From: Streptomyces sp. NBC_00483
GTDB taxonomy: Bacteria > Actinomycetota > Actinomycetes > Streptomycetales > Streptomycetaceae
Assembly (NCBI RefSeq): GCF_036013745.1
Contig: NZ_CP107880.1
Coordinates: forward strand, 7,130,001-7,194,000
Reading direction: 5' to 3'
Length of the DNA stretch: 64,000 nt
Shown here: positions 9,992 to 19,800 of the stretch, one piece after another
How positions within the stretch are numbered: the first letter of the stretch is position 1
How the letters are laid out: every line of letters begins with the position of its first letter
Made by a program: the position numbers and the translations under genes
Notes under the pieces: generated by a model
Told to the model about the DNA's origin: nothing
Seen by the model: only the letters and a program-made list of their open reading frames with translations
Databases searched by the model: none

Positions 9992-12900
9992 AAAGCCCGT
10001 GCGCGTACGGTCGTTGCTGTCCTTCGTCGGCGATCATCCCGCCCTCAGCCGTGACGACATGCACCGCCTTTCGCGGGAGCTGGTGCGCCGCGCCGTGCGG
10101 GCCGCGCCGCCGCACGAGGCCAGGCTGCCCGACGACGAGCACGACGCGGTGGGCCAGGCCCTCACCCGTACGCTCTTCGCGCTCGGCCAGCTCGACATGA
10201 ACGACGTCGACGTGGTGGTGCTCGGGCCCGAGGAACTGGCCGCCACGCTGTCCAGCGCGGCGGAGGCGGACATCAAGGGGCTGCTCACCGCGGACGCGGC
10301 CCGCTTCCACGACGCGCTGCTCGTCACCGCCTGCGTGCACCTCGTGCGATTCTTCACCGAACGCCCCGGCTTCGAGGCCCGCGCCCAGTTGTCGAACTTT
10401 CGCCAACTCCGCGAACAGAAGGAGCTGTTGGAGCGCGTGCTGCGGACCGTGTCCGGTGAGGACCACCAGGCCGCCGACATCCGCTTCGAGGAGCAGTACG
10501 CCGACTACGTCGTCGGGAAGCACGGTCAGCTCACGATCTACGGCGTCGACCTGCGCGACCCCGCCGGACCCGAATGGCCGCTCGACGACGCCTACTTGAG
10601 CCTCACCGCCGTACCGATCGTGGCCGCGGAGGAGGACGGCGACTACGAGACCGTGCCCGAGGAGAGCGTCGAGACCGCGCTCGCCGGGCGCGGCAAGGTC
10701 CTGCTGCACGGCCTCGCCGGCACCGGCAAGACGACGCTCGTGCAGTGGCTCGCGCTGACCACCGCGCGTCAGGAGGCCGTGCCCGTCGCGCTGCCGCAGC
10801 TGATCGGGCGCGTCCCGTTCGTGCTGCCGCTGCGCACCCTCGCCCGCCAAGGGTCCGAACTCCCGCTGCCCGAGGAGTTCTTGGAGTGGATTCGCTGCGG
10901 CCTCAGCGGCAGCGAACCCGACGGCTGGGTCGTCCGCGTTCTGCGCAACGGCCGCGCGGTGCTGCTCGTCGACGGCCTCGACGAGATCCCCAAGGCCGAC
11001 CGGCGGCGCGCCCGCCAGTGGCTGCGCGACCTCGTGCAGCAGTTTCCGGGCAACCTGTGGCTGTGCACCACCCGGCCCTCCGCGCTCGAACCGGGCTGGC
11101 TGCGCAGCGAGGGCTTCCACGAGCTGAGCCTCAACCCGCTCGGCTCCGAGGATCTGCGCCGCTTCATCGCGCGGTGGCACATCGCGGCCGGGGCGCGCGA
11201 AGGGCTCGGCGAGGAGCTCGTCGAATCCCTGCGCTCCAACCCCGAGTTGAGCCGTCTCGCCACCAACCCCCTGATGTGCAGCCTCATTTGCGCCCTGCAC
11301 CGCGAGCGCCGGGGTTTTCTGCCGAACGGGCGGGCCTCGCTCTACCGGGCCGCCCTGTCCATGCTCCTTGAGCGGCGCGACGTGGAGCGGGACCTGTACG
11401 GGCGGGGCGACGACCGGCCCCGGCTCGACGAGGAGTCCGCGACCGAGCCGCTCAAACGGCTCGCGTACCGGCTGATCCGCAACGACGACACGCAGATGGA
11501 GCGCGACGACGCCATCCATGAGCTGAGCAGACTCCAGCCGCAGGTGCCGAGTCTCGAACGGCTCGGCGGGCCCGAGCACGCGCTGGAATACCTGCTGGAG
11601 CGCTCCGGACTGCTCCGCGAGCCCGCTCCGGGAGCCGTTGACTTCATTCATCGTACGTTTCAGGACTACCTGGGTGCCAAGGCTGTTCTTGAGGACCGTG
11701 ACTTCGGCATGCTGGTGAAACACGCTCACATGGACCAGTGGGAGGACGTGGTGCAGATGGCTGTCGCGCAAGCCGATCACAATGGGCGGGCCGACCTGCT
11801 GATGCGCCTCAGCGACCGCGGAAAGCGAGAGAAGGACGTCACCGTCCAGGCCAGGATCCGCCTCCTGGCGCTCGCATCCCTCGAACAGGCCACGCGGCTC
11901 GAACCCGCCGTGCGGCAGACCATCGAGGCCGAGGCCGCGAGCATGCTCCCGCCGCGCAGCCTGCGCCAGGCGCGCGTCCTGGCACGTACGGGGCCGCTGC
12001 TGCTCGGGCTGCTCCCGAGGGCCGATGAACTCGACGGGGACGCCGAGCTGGCGACCGCGCACGCCATCTGCCAGATCGGCGGCGACGCCGCCATCCCGCG
12101 GCTGCGCGAGTTCCTCACCACCTCCCAGTCCACCGTGCGGGCCCAACTCCTCGGCCACTGGGACCGCTTCGACACCGAGACGTACGCCCGCGAGATCATC
12201 GCGCCGCTCCTCGAAGCCGCGCCCGGCGAACCCGTCACCGTCCGCTCGCAGGCCGAACTCGACGCCCTCTCACGGCTTCCGGGATGCGAGCGCGTGGGCA
12301 TCCACGGCGACTTCGCCCCCGACGCCGTACGCGCCGCCCTGTCCCCGGAACACCTGCGCGAGCTGCGGCTGCGCGGCGCGCTACAGATCGACGACCTGTC
12401 CCTCCTCCACGACTTCCAGCACCTGGAGAGCCTCACCCTCCAGGGCTGCCGCAACGTCAAGGACCCGCAGCCGCTCACCGGCCTCCCTCAACTGCGCAGC
12501 CTCGTCCTGGAGAACGTGCCGCAGTTCGAGCCGCTGGAGCAGCTCGACCAGTGCGCGCGCCTCGAAGCCCTGCGCATCGGCGCGGGCGTCCCCTGGCGCG
12601 GCGTCGCCGAACTGCCCAGGCCCGGCCGGCTCAAGACGCTGTCGCTGCCGCCCGGCACCTCCGACCTCTCCGACATCACCCGGTGCGTCGCGCTGGAGGA
12701 GCTGCACCTCCAGGACGCGAGCAGCCGGCTGCTGCCCGACGGCTGGGGCGCACTCCTCGGCCGGCTGCCCGAACTGCGCACGCTCTGCCTCTCGGCCGAG
12801 CAGCTCAGCACCCTCCTCTTCAACCCGACCAGCCAGATCCCGCAGTTGACCAAGCTCTACGTGTACGCCCAGCAGGGCACCCCGCTGCAACTGCGGCGCA

Positions 12901-13082
12901 TGTCCCGCCGCTTGCAAGGTCTTGAGGAGCTGCACGTGACGCAGGGGGGCGACATCGACCTCGCCCCGCTCAAGGGAATCGCGTCGCTGCGCAGGGTCCG
13001 GATCGCCTATCCGGGCGGCGTCATCCAGGGCGTCGAGGAGCTGCCCGAGGGTGCCGAGCTGGAGATTTATCCGCAACCGTAA
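9882..13082 (+). CDS. NACHT NTPase with NNH1-type N-terminus and leucine-rich repeats (bacterial NLR, defence candidate)
   Basis: 1066 residues. The N-terminal 190 residues are helical and match the actinobacterial NNH1 type (GLLTADAARFHDALLVTACVHLV, then PGFEARAQL). The NACHT domain follows: Walker A GLAGTGKTT (277-285), Walker B LLVDGLDEI (Asp364, Asp367, Glu368), sensor TTRPSA, and the winged-helix motif NPLMCSLICALH. After a helical-repeat stretch (about 600-800), the C-terminus has degenerate leucine-rich repeats (LRELRLRG, LESLTLQGC, LRSLVLEN, LEALRIG). Bacterial NACHT proteins of this layout protect against phage by sensing and then killing or arresting the cell. GTG at 9882 is used; ATG at 9897 is possible. 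Confidence 0.9.
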   Translation: MELGAMGLKLASSVVVPLLKRFVLPPAKVAGAEFPGEKPVRVRSLLSFVGDHPALSRDDMHRLSRELVRRAVRAAPPHEARLPDDEHDAVGQALTRTLFALGQLDMNDVDVVVLGPEELAATLSSAAEADIKGLLTADAARFHDALLVTACVHLVRFFTERPGFEARAQLSNFRQLREQKELLERVLRTVSGEDHQAADIRFEEQYADYVVGKHGQLTIYGVDLRDPAGPEWPLDDAYLSLTAVPIVAAEEDGDYETVPEESVETALAGRGKVLLHGLAGTGKTTLVQWLALTTARQEAVPVALPQLIGRVPFVLPLRTLARQGSELPLPEEFLEWIRCGLSGSEPDGWVVRVLRNGRAVLLVDGLDEIPKADRRRARQWLRDLVQQFPGNLWLCTTRPSALEPGWLRSEGFHELSLNPLGSEDLRRFIARWHIAAGAREGLGEELVESLRSNPELSRLATNPLMCSLICALHRERRGFLPNGRASLYRAALSMLLERRDVERDLYGRGDDRPRLDEESATEPLKRLAYRLIRNDDTQMERDDAIHELSRLQPQVPSLERLGGPEHALEYLLERSGLLREPAPGAVDFIHRTFQDYLGAKAVLEDRDFGMLVKHAHMDQWEDVVQMAVAQADHNGRADLLMRLSDRGKREKDVTVQARIRLLALASLEQATRLEPAVRQTIEAEAASMLPPRSLRQARVLARTGPLLLGLLPRADELDGDAELATAHAICQIGGDAAIPRLREFLTTSQSTVRAQLLGHWDRFDTETYAREIIAPLLEAAPGEPVTVRSQAELDALSRLPGCERVGIHGDFAPDAVRAALSPEHLRELRLRGALQIDDLSLLHDFQHLESLTLQGCRNVKDPQPLTGLPQLRSLVLENVPQFEPLEQLDQCARLEALRIGAGVPWRGVAELPRPGRLKTLSLPPGTSDLSDITRCVALEELHLQDASSRLLPDGWGALLGRLPELRTLCLSAEQLSTLLFNPTSQIPQLTKLYVYAQQGTPLQLRRMSRRLQGLEELHVTQGGDIDLAPLKGIASLRRVRIAYPGGVIQGVEELPEGAELEIYPQP

Positions 13083-13188
13083 AGGGCTCCGCGGCCTTGT
13101 GGTCCATCTGGCAAGAGATCGGCGTCACAGGTAAGTTCTAGGGTTCACGCTGTAGTTGACGATCCCTAGGGAAGCAGGACAGCCGAAG

Positions 13189-15345
13189 ATGGCCCGGCCC
13201 AAGGCGCCCTTTCTGTACGGGCGCGAACCCCTGGTGGGATCGCTCGTCCCCTCGCTCACCGGGCTCGCCTTCTACGAACGCGCCCGCACGAAGCGCGAGT
13301 TCGGCTCCGGCGTGCCCGTCGTGCTGCTCACCGGCGAGCACGGCACCGGACGCAGCGCCCTCCTCGACACCCTCGCCCGCGGCTACCGGGGCCGCCTCCC
13401 GCTCGCCCATGTGCGCGCCGTCGTGCCGGGCTCGGTCGCGGCCGGCCTCACCGAGGAGGTCCCCGAGGGCAGCGTGCCGCCGCAGAACGCCGCGTCGCCC
13501 GCCGAGATCCTGGAGCGCCTCGTGTGCGCGCTCACCCCCACGTACGGCATCTTCCGGACGCTGCTGCCCGCCCTGTTCGCCGTGTCCGGCTGGCACGTGG
13601 GGCAGACGGACGAGCGCGACGAGGTGTGCCGCCGGCACGCCCGGATGCTCATCGCGAGCGGCCTCGCGCGCGGCGCCGAACGCGAGGTCGCCCGCGACTG
13701 GGCCACCCAGGTCGAGACCTCGCTCAGCCGGGCCGCCGCCCGCGACGGCGACCCCGACGACCCGGACGGGACACAACCCGTCACCGCCGCCCTGCTGCGC
13801 CAGCTCGCCGCCAGGATGCCCCTCGACCCGGCCCGCACCTGGTTCCGCAAGCGGCACACCACGCCCGACGGCACCATCGCCGAAGAGGACCCGCTGTGGC
13901 TGCTGTCCCGACGCTTCCACCGCGGCGGCGACTACCTCCACGCGGCGGAACAGGCCCTGACCGCCGCCTTCCTGGAGGAGCTGGCCCACGCCCACGGTGT
14001 GGTGCGCCGGCTCAACCGTGAGCCATGGCCGCTGATCCTGCTCGACGAGGCACACACCCCCGCGGGCAACCGCTTCCTGGAACTCCTCCTGGAGCAGCGG
14101 GCCCTGGGGGAGCGCAAGTACGACGACCGGACCGTCGTCGTCGCCACCCGGCTCGGCGACCTGCCGCGCGAGGACGCGCCGTACGCCGTACGCCGGGAAC
14201 TCGTCGACCTGCTGCCGCCCGGCGGCGTCAGACGACCCGGACACGCCGCCACCCTGTGGAAGCGGACAGGACACGAGCCGTCCGAGGGCCTCCTCGTCCT
14301 CCCGCTCACCCCGCTGACCAGGGACGACATCCTTTCCATGCTCGACCGGGCGTCCTCGCGCCTGCTCCACCCGCACCTCGCCTCCGCGCTGCACGCGCTC
14401 ACCGGCGGACACCCCTCGGCCAGCACCGTCCTCGCCGACGCCGCCGTCGAGACCGCCAAGCAGAACCGCACCGTCGTCCCGCGCGACCTGCTCGACCTGC
14501 GCGTCGAGGGCGGCCGCGCCGTCACCGAGGTGCTGCTGCGGGACCTGCTGCCCGACCGCAGACAGCGCGACCGCCTCGTCAAGCTCTGCCTCGCCAGGGA
14601 CTCCAAGGCGGCCGAGGCGCTCGCCCAGGACCTCGGCCTCGTCGGGCCCGAGCAGCTGCCCGCCACGGCCGCCGCGCAGTACCTCGTCGAGCGCAAGTGG
14701 CAGGAACTCCCGACCTCCGACGGGCCGCTGGTCACCAGCGGGCTGCTGCGCACCCTCCTCGTCCACGAGGCGCGGCGCACCCTGCCGCCGGGCGACGAAC
14801 CGCACGGCTGGCGCTCCGTGCACGCGTTCCTCCACCTCCACCACGTCCAGCGCGCCGAGACCGAGGAGGCCGACGCCCTGCGCCACAACCTCGCCGCCGG
14901 AAACCCGCAACAGGTCGTCGCGATGCTCGCCGACGAGTTCGACGCGGAAGAGGCCGAACAGAGCGTCGAGCACTGGCTGTTGTGCCTCCAGCGCTGCGCC
15001 AGCGCACCCGTGCCGCCCGCCGACGAGACCTGGCGCGACCAGCGCGTCGAGATCGCCGACGGCGAGCACGCGGCCCGCTACGCACGCCTCGACCCCTCGG
15101 GACGCAGCATCAACCGCCTGCTGCACGCCCTGTGGTACCTCTCCGAGCCGTACGCCGACGCGGCGCTCGACCCGGACGCCGACCGGATGTGCAGGGCCGT
15201 GGGGGAGGAGCTGGGCTTCCTCGCCCGCCGCCACCCCACCTGGTACGCGGCCCTCGGCCAGGCGGCCCGAGACTGGCCTACGGCCGCCCGCAAGAGGCAG
15301 GAACTGCCCGTTCCCGCAAGCGCCAACTCCGGGGAGGGAGGCTGA
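13189..15345 (+). CDS. P-loop NTPase of unknown family, Walker A with Arg in place of Lys
   Basis: 718 residues. An N-terminal ATPase module resembles AAA/STAND proteins: YGREP (10-14), Walker A GEHGTGRSA with Arg55 where Lys is expected, Walker B LILLDEAH, and VVVATRLGDLPRE in a sensor position. The C-terminal half is helical with no recognised domain, and there is no membrane segment. ATG at 13189 with AGGA about 10 bases upstream. The stop overlaps the start of the receptor gene (TGATG), so the pair must be co-translated. I do not recognise a named family; a signalling or conflict-system NTPase working with the tethered receptor is inference from context. Confidence 0.75.
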   Translation: MARPKAPFLYGREPLVGSLVPSLTGLAFYERARTKREFGSGVPVVLLTGEHGTGRSALLDTLARGYRGRLPLAHVRAVVPGSVAAGLTEEVPEGSVPPQNAASPAEILERLVCALTPTYGIFRTLLPALFAVSGWHVGQTDERDEVCRRHARMLIASGLARGAEREVARDWATQVETSLSRAAARDGDPDDPDGTQPVTAALLRQLAARMPLDPARTWFRKRHTTPDGTIAEEDPLWLLSRRFHRGGDYLHAAEQALTAAFLEELAHAHGVVRRLNREPWPLILLDEAHTPAGNRFLELLLEQRALGERKYDDRTVVVATRLGDLPREDAPYAVRRELVDLLPPGGVRRPGHAATLWKRTGHEPSEGLLVLPLTPLTRDDILSMLDRASSRLLHPHLASALHALTGGHPSASTVLADAAVETAKQNRTVVPRDLLDLRVEGGRAVTEVLLRDLLPDRRQRDRLVKLCLARDSKAAEALAQDLGLVGPEQLPATAAAQYLVERKWQELPTSDGPLVTSGLLRTLLVHEARRTLPPGDEPHGWRSVHAFLHLHHVQRAETEEADALRHNLAAGNPQQVVAMLADEFDAEEAEQSVEHWLLCLQRCASAPVPPADETWRDQRVEIADGEHAARYARLDPSGRSINRLLHALWYLSEPYADAALDPDADRMCRAVGEELGFLARRHPTWYAALGQAARDWPTAARKRQELPVPASANSGEGG

Positions 15346-16865
15346 TGTTCGGCAGCAGGATCAGGGAGTGGGGTCCGCTGGACTGGTGCGTCGCGGTGCT
15401 CGTCGTGCTCGCGCTCGTGGCGGGCGGGATCTACGGCGGCTCGAAGCTGCTGCGCAAGTGCGACAACGGGCTGAGCGACATCGACGGGCAGTGCATCGGC
15501 GTGACCACCCGGTCCTTCGAGGCCGACGAAGGCATCGGCTCGCTCCTCGACGCCATCGCCGACGAGAACGACCAGGTCGCCTCGGAGAGCGGCACTCCCT
15601 ACGTCCGTGTCGCCCTGATGATGTCCTTCACCTCCGGAGACACGAGCGCGATGACCGGCGACATGATCCGCCGCGCCCTCGCGGGCTCCCTCGCCGCGCT
15701 CAAGGAAGCGAACGCAGGGGCGGGCGGCCCGCAGGTCCAGCTGATGCTCGCGCCGGTCGGCCGGCAGCTCGACCAATGGCGGCCGGTGGTCGATAAGTTG
15801 GGCGAACTGTCCGCGGACCCGAAGCACCCGCTCGTCGGCGTCACGGGCATCCCCAGCAGCCAGACGGACACCAAACAGGCCCTCGAGGAGCTGAGCACCC
15901 GCAAGATCCCCACGGTGGGGCCGGTGATCAACGCCTCGTCGATGAACTTCGAGTACTTCTTCAAGACGTCGCCGGACGACAAGGAGTTCGCGAACGCCCT
16001 GAAGCACTACCTCGACACGTACCCGCAGGGAAAGAAGAAGGGGCTGCTGCTCCTCGACCGGCACACGGGCGACGTGTACTCGGCGGATCTGACGAACACC
16101 CTCAAGAGCCGCTTCGCCAAGGACTACGGCCTCACCACCAGATCGTCGCTCTTCACCGGTTCCTCCGGCAGTGACGAGGGCGAGCCGGGCATCTTCGTCG
16201 ACGCGGTCAACAAGATCTGCAGCGAGCGCACGGACACGGTCTTCTACGCGGGCCGCGACCAGGACCTCCCGGGCTTCATCGACGCCCTCTCCGACGCGGG
16301 CAGCTGCAACCACGGCAGCCCTCTGCGCATCGTGAAGACCGGCATAGGCCTTGAGCCCAGCCTCACCAGGAAGGAGGTCGAGCGCGATCTGAAGAAGGCG
16401 AAGGCCACGATCGTCGACGCCGCCTCCTTCGACCCGGGCTGGGAGAAGAAGGGCTCCGCGGACCGCCCCGCCGGCATCGACGACTTCCTCGACCAGTTCA
16501 ACGAGCTCAAGTCCGCGCACACGCTGGGCGAGAAGCCCCTGGACGACGGCTACGCGGCCTCGTACTACGACGGCCTCCGGCTGCTCACCGAGGCGATGAA
16601 GCGCACCTTCGTCGAGATGAACAAGGACAAGGACACCGAGCAACTGCCCACCAAGCAGGAGCTGTACACGACGCTGTCGCAGTCCACCGTCAACAGCACG
16701 GGCATGCTCCAAGGGGCCACGGGAACGTACGGCTTCGCGGGCCAGAGCACGAACAACAGATGGTCGACGTGCAAGCCGGTGCCGGTCGTGGAGTTCCCCG
16801 CACCACACCACAACCGAAAGCTGTCGCTGTACCGAACCTACGACAAGGGCGACTGCCCCGGGTGA
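15345..16865 (+). CDS. Membrane-tethered periplasmic-binding-fold receptor (branched-chain amino acid binding protein type)
   Basis: 506 residues. A single transmembrane helix lies at about 13-36 (CVAVLVVLALVAGGIYGG), preceded by only about 12 cytoplasmic residues and without a lipobox, so the protein is anchored by an uncleaved N-terminus. The rest resembles type I solute-binding proteins of the LivJ class (VALMMSFTSGD, LVGVTGIPSSQTDT, IPTVGPVINASS, DTVFYAGRDQDLPGFIDAL). No permease genes are nearby, which argues for a sensor rather than a transporter. It is translationally coupled to the upstream P-loop NTPase, with GGGGAGGGAGG as ribosome binding site. Ligand unknown. Confidence 0.85.
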   Translation: MFGSRIREWGPLDWCVAVLVVLALVAGGIYGGSKLLRKCDNGLSDIDGQCIGVTTRSFEADEGIGSLLDAIADENDQVASESGTPYVRVALMMSFTSGDTSAMTGDMIRRALAGSLAALKEANAGAGGPQVQLMLAPVGRQLDQWRPVVDKLGELSADPKHPLVGVTGIPSSQTDTKQALEELSTRKIPTVGPVINASSMNFEYFFKTSPDDKEFANALKHYLDTYPQGKKKGLLLLDRHTGDVYSADLTNTLKSRFAKDYGLTTRSSLFTGSSGSDEGEPGIFVDAVNKICSERTDTVFYAGRDQDLPGFIDALSDAGSCNHGSPLRIVKTGIGLEPSLTRKEVERDLKKAKATIVDAASFDPGWEKKGSADRPAGIDDFLDQFNELKSAHTLGEKPLDDGYAASYYDGLRLLTEAMKRTFVEMNKDKDTEQLPTKQELYTTLSQSTVNSTGMLQGATGTYGFAGQSTNNRWSTCKPVPVVEFPAPHHNRKLSLYRTYDKGDCPG

Positions 16866-16898
16866 CGCGCCGCGCGCGGCACGCCACCCGGGACCGCG

Positions 16899-19800
16899 TC
16901 ACGACAGCAGCTCGACCTCCGCCACCGTCGCCGCCCCGCCGGTGAACACCAGCCGGTAGTGCTGATGCGCCGCCGGGGACGGTACGGAGAACGCCCGTGT
17001 CTGCTTGTCCCAGGCGAAGGACTCGCCGGAGCGCTGGTCGATGGTCTTCCAGGCCTTGGCGTCGTCCGACGCCTCCAGCTTCCAGCCGGTCGGCGCCTTC
17101 GCCTTGTCCTCCGACGTCAGCGTGTACTGGACCGCCTTCGCGCCGTCCGCGCCCACCGGCAGCTCCACCGACTCCGAACTCGCGCTCGTGTCAGAGGTGT
17201 TGTCGAAGAGCGGACCCGAACCGGTGATCGCGTCCGAGCGTGGCGAGGGCACCTTGTCGTCGTTCGTGATCGACGTCGGCGCCGCGTCGGCGCCCGTGCC
17301 CCACTTCGACGGCTTGTCACCCATCGCGAACTCGATGACGCCGCCCTTGGCGATCGCCGAGTGCGGCAGCGAAGTCTTCGTCCACGTACGGCCGTTGACC
17401 TTCACGCCCTGCACGTAGATGTTCTTCGCGCTGTTCTTCGGCGCCTTGACGACGAGGTCCTTGCCGCCGTCCAGGTGCAGCGTCATTTTCGTGAACTGCG
17501 GGGAACCGATGGCGTATTCGCCGCTGCCCATGACCAGCGGGTAGAAGCCCAGCGAGGAGAACAGGTACCAGGCCGACTGCTCGCCGTTGTCCTCGTCGCC
17601 GTGGTAGCCCTGCCCGATCTCGCTGCCGGTGTAGAGCCGGGAAAGGACCTCGCGGACCTTCTCCTGCGTCTTCCACGGCTGGCCCGCCGCGTCGTACATG
17701 TACGTGACGTGGTGCGCGACCTGGTTCGAGTGGCCGTACATGCCCATCCGTACGTCACGCGCCTCGGTCATCTCGTGGATGACTCCGCCGTACGATCCGG
17801 CGACGTCCTTGGAGCCGGTCTCCGGAGTGTCGAAGTACGTGTCGAGCTTCTTGGCGAGACCGCTGCGGCCGCCGTACAGATTGGCGAGGCCGCGGCTGTC
17901 CTGGACGGCGGTGAACGCGTAGCCCCAGGCGTTGGTCTCCGTGTAGTCGTAGCCCCAGATCGCCGGGTCGAAGTCTTGGGACTTCACACGCCAGTTGCCG
18001 TCCTTGCCCTTGCCCTGGAAGAAGCCGGGACTGGAGCTCCCACCGGCCGCCTTGTCGTCGAACATGTTGACGTAGTCACGGGCGCGGTTGAGGAAGTACT
18101 CCGACTCCTCCTTGTAATGCTTCTCGCCGGTCTTCTTGTAGAGCTTCTGGCCCATCTCCGCGATGCCGTAGTCGTTGAGGTATCCCTCCATCGCCCACGA
18201 CATGCCCTCGTGCGTCTCCGACGGCGTGTAGCCGAGGAAGGGCGACGTCTCCATGCCCTTGCGGCCCACACCGGCCGTCGGCGCCACCACGGTCGCGTTC
18301 TTCACGGCCGCCTTGTACGCCGACTCCACGTCGAAGTCGTCGACACCCTTCACGTACGCGTCCGCGAAGGCCACGTCGGAGGAGGTGCCGGTCATCAGGT
18401 CCGCGTAGCCGGGGGACGACCAGCGCGAGGTCCAGCCGCCGTCCCGGTACTGCTGCACGAACCCGTCGACCAGCTCACCGGCCTTCTTCGGCGTCAGCAG
18501 CGAATAGGCGGGCCAGGTGGTCCGATACGTGTCCCAGAAGCCGTTGTTCACATACGGCTTGCCCTCGACGATCTTCGCGCCGGTGTGGGTCGGGGTGTCC
18601 GGACCCGGCATCGGCGAGAACGGGGAGGCGTACTTGTACGTCGACTTGCCCTTACCGCCCTGCGAACGGACCTTCTCGAAACCGGAGTTGGGGTACAGGT
18701 ACAGGCGGTACAGCGACGAGTACAGCGCCGTGCGCTGGTCGTCCGTCGCGCCCTCGACCTCCACCTTCTTCATCAGCGTGTCCCACTGGGCGCGCGCCGC
18801 GTTCCGTACGTCCGTGAAGGACCGCTTCTGCGGCAGCTCCTGCGCCAGGTTGTCCTTTGCCTGGTCGAGGCCGATCAGGGACGTGGCGAGGCGCAGCGTG
18901 ACCGTGCGGTCCTTGCCCGCGTCGAACGTGAAGTGGCCCTTCACGCCCGACGAGTCGGCGTCCTTCACCGGCTTGTCGAAGACGCCGTAGACGAACAGTC
19001 GCGTCGCGCCCGCCGACAGGCCCGACTTCACGTCCGAGTAGCCCGTGACGACCCCGTTCTCCTTGTCGAGCGTGAGGCCGCCCTGGTCGGAGACGTTGTC
19101 GAAGACCACGCTCGCGTCGTCGTCGGGATAGCTGAAGCGGAGCGCCGCCGCGTGGTCGGTCGGCGCCATCTCCGCCCGCACACCGTTCTGGAACTTCACG
19201 CCGTAGTACGAGGGCGTCGCCGTCTCGTCGTCGTGCTTGAACGGCAGCGCGCGGCCCGAGCGGGACGTGTCGAGCGCGTCGCCCGACTTCGCCGACGGCA
19301 TCACCTGGAAGGTCTGCCGGTCGCCCATCCACGGGCTCGGCTCATGGCTCGCCGCGAACGCCTCCATCGTGGGCAGGTTGTCCGCGTTGTTGTCGCGCGC
19401 GTAGTCGTACAGCCAGCTCAGCGAGCCCGCGTTGGTCACCGGCGTCCAGAAGTTGAAGCCGTGCGGGACGGCCGTCGCCGGGAAGGTGTTGCCGCGCGAG
19501 AAGTCACCGGTGGAGTTCGTGCCGCGCGTCGTGGACGCGTAGTCGCTCAGGTGCGCCTTCGGCTTCGCCGGTCGGGCCTTCGCGATGCTCACGTCGTCGA
19601 GCCAGCCACGGAACTTCGCCGGCCCCTTGGGGGAGTCGTACGCGACGAGGACCCGGTCGACCGTCTTGCCGGCCGCGACGGACCCGATCCCGGACTTCAC
19701 GGCGTTCCACTGGTTCACGTAGAGCCGCTTGGCCGCGCCCTGCCCCTGCGGGGTCAGCGCCCCGCCGTAGGAGTCGAGGGCCTTGAGGTCGCTGAGGTAC

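Noticed and set aside
9582..12158. 858-codon open frame antisense to the ATPase and NACHT genes
   Set aside because: Same GC-bias artefact; no ribosome binding site or motif, and NACHT motifs are clear on the plus strand.
14025..15344. Upstream extension of the receptor frame into the NTPase gene
   Set aside because: The extended part is Arg/Ala/Pro-rich and overlaps conserved NTPase sequence; ATG 15345 has GGGGAGGGAGG before it and starts directly at the membrane helix.
8272..16865. Prophage or integrative element
   Set aside because: No integrase, tRNA, att-like direct repeats or structural phage genes are present; GC content and codon use match the surroundings.
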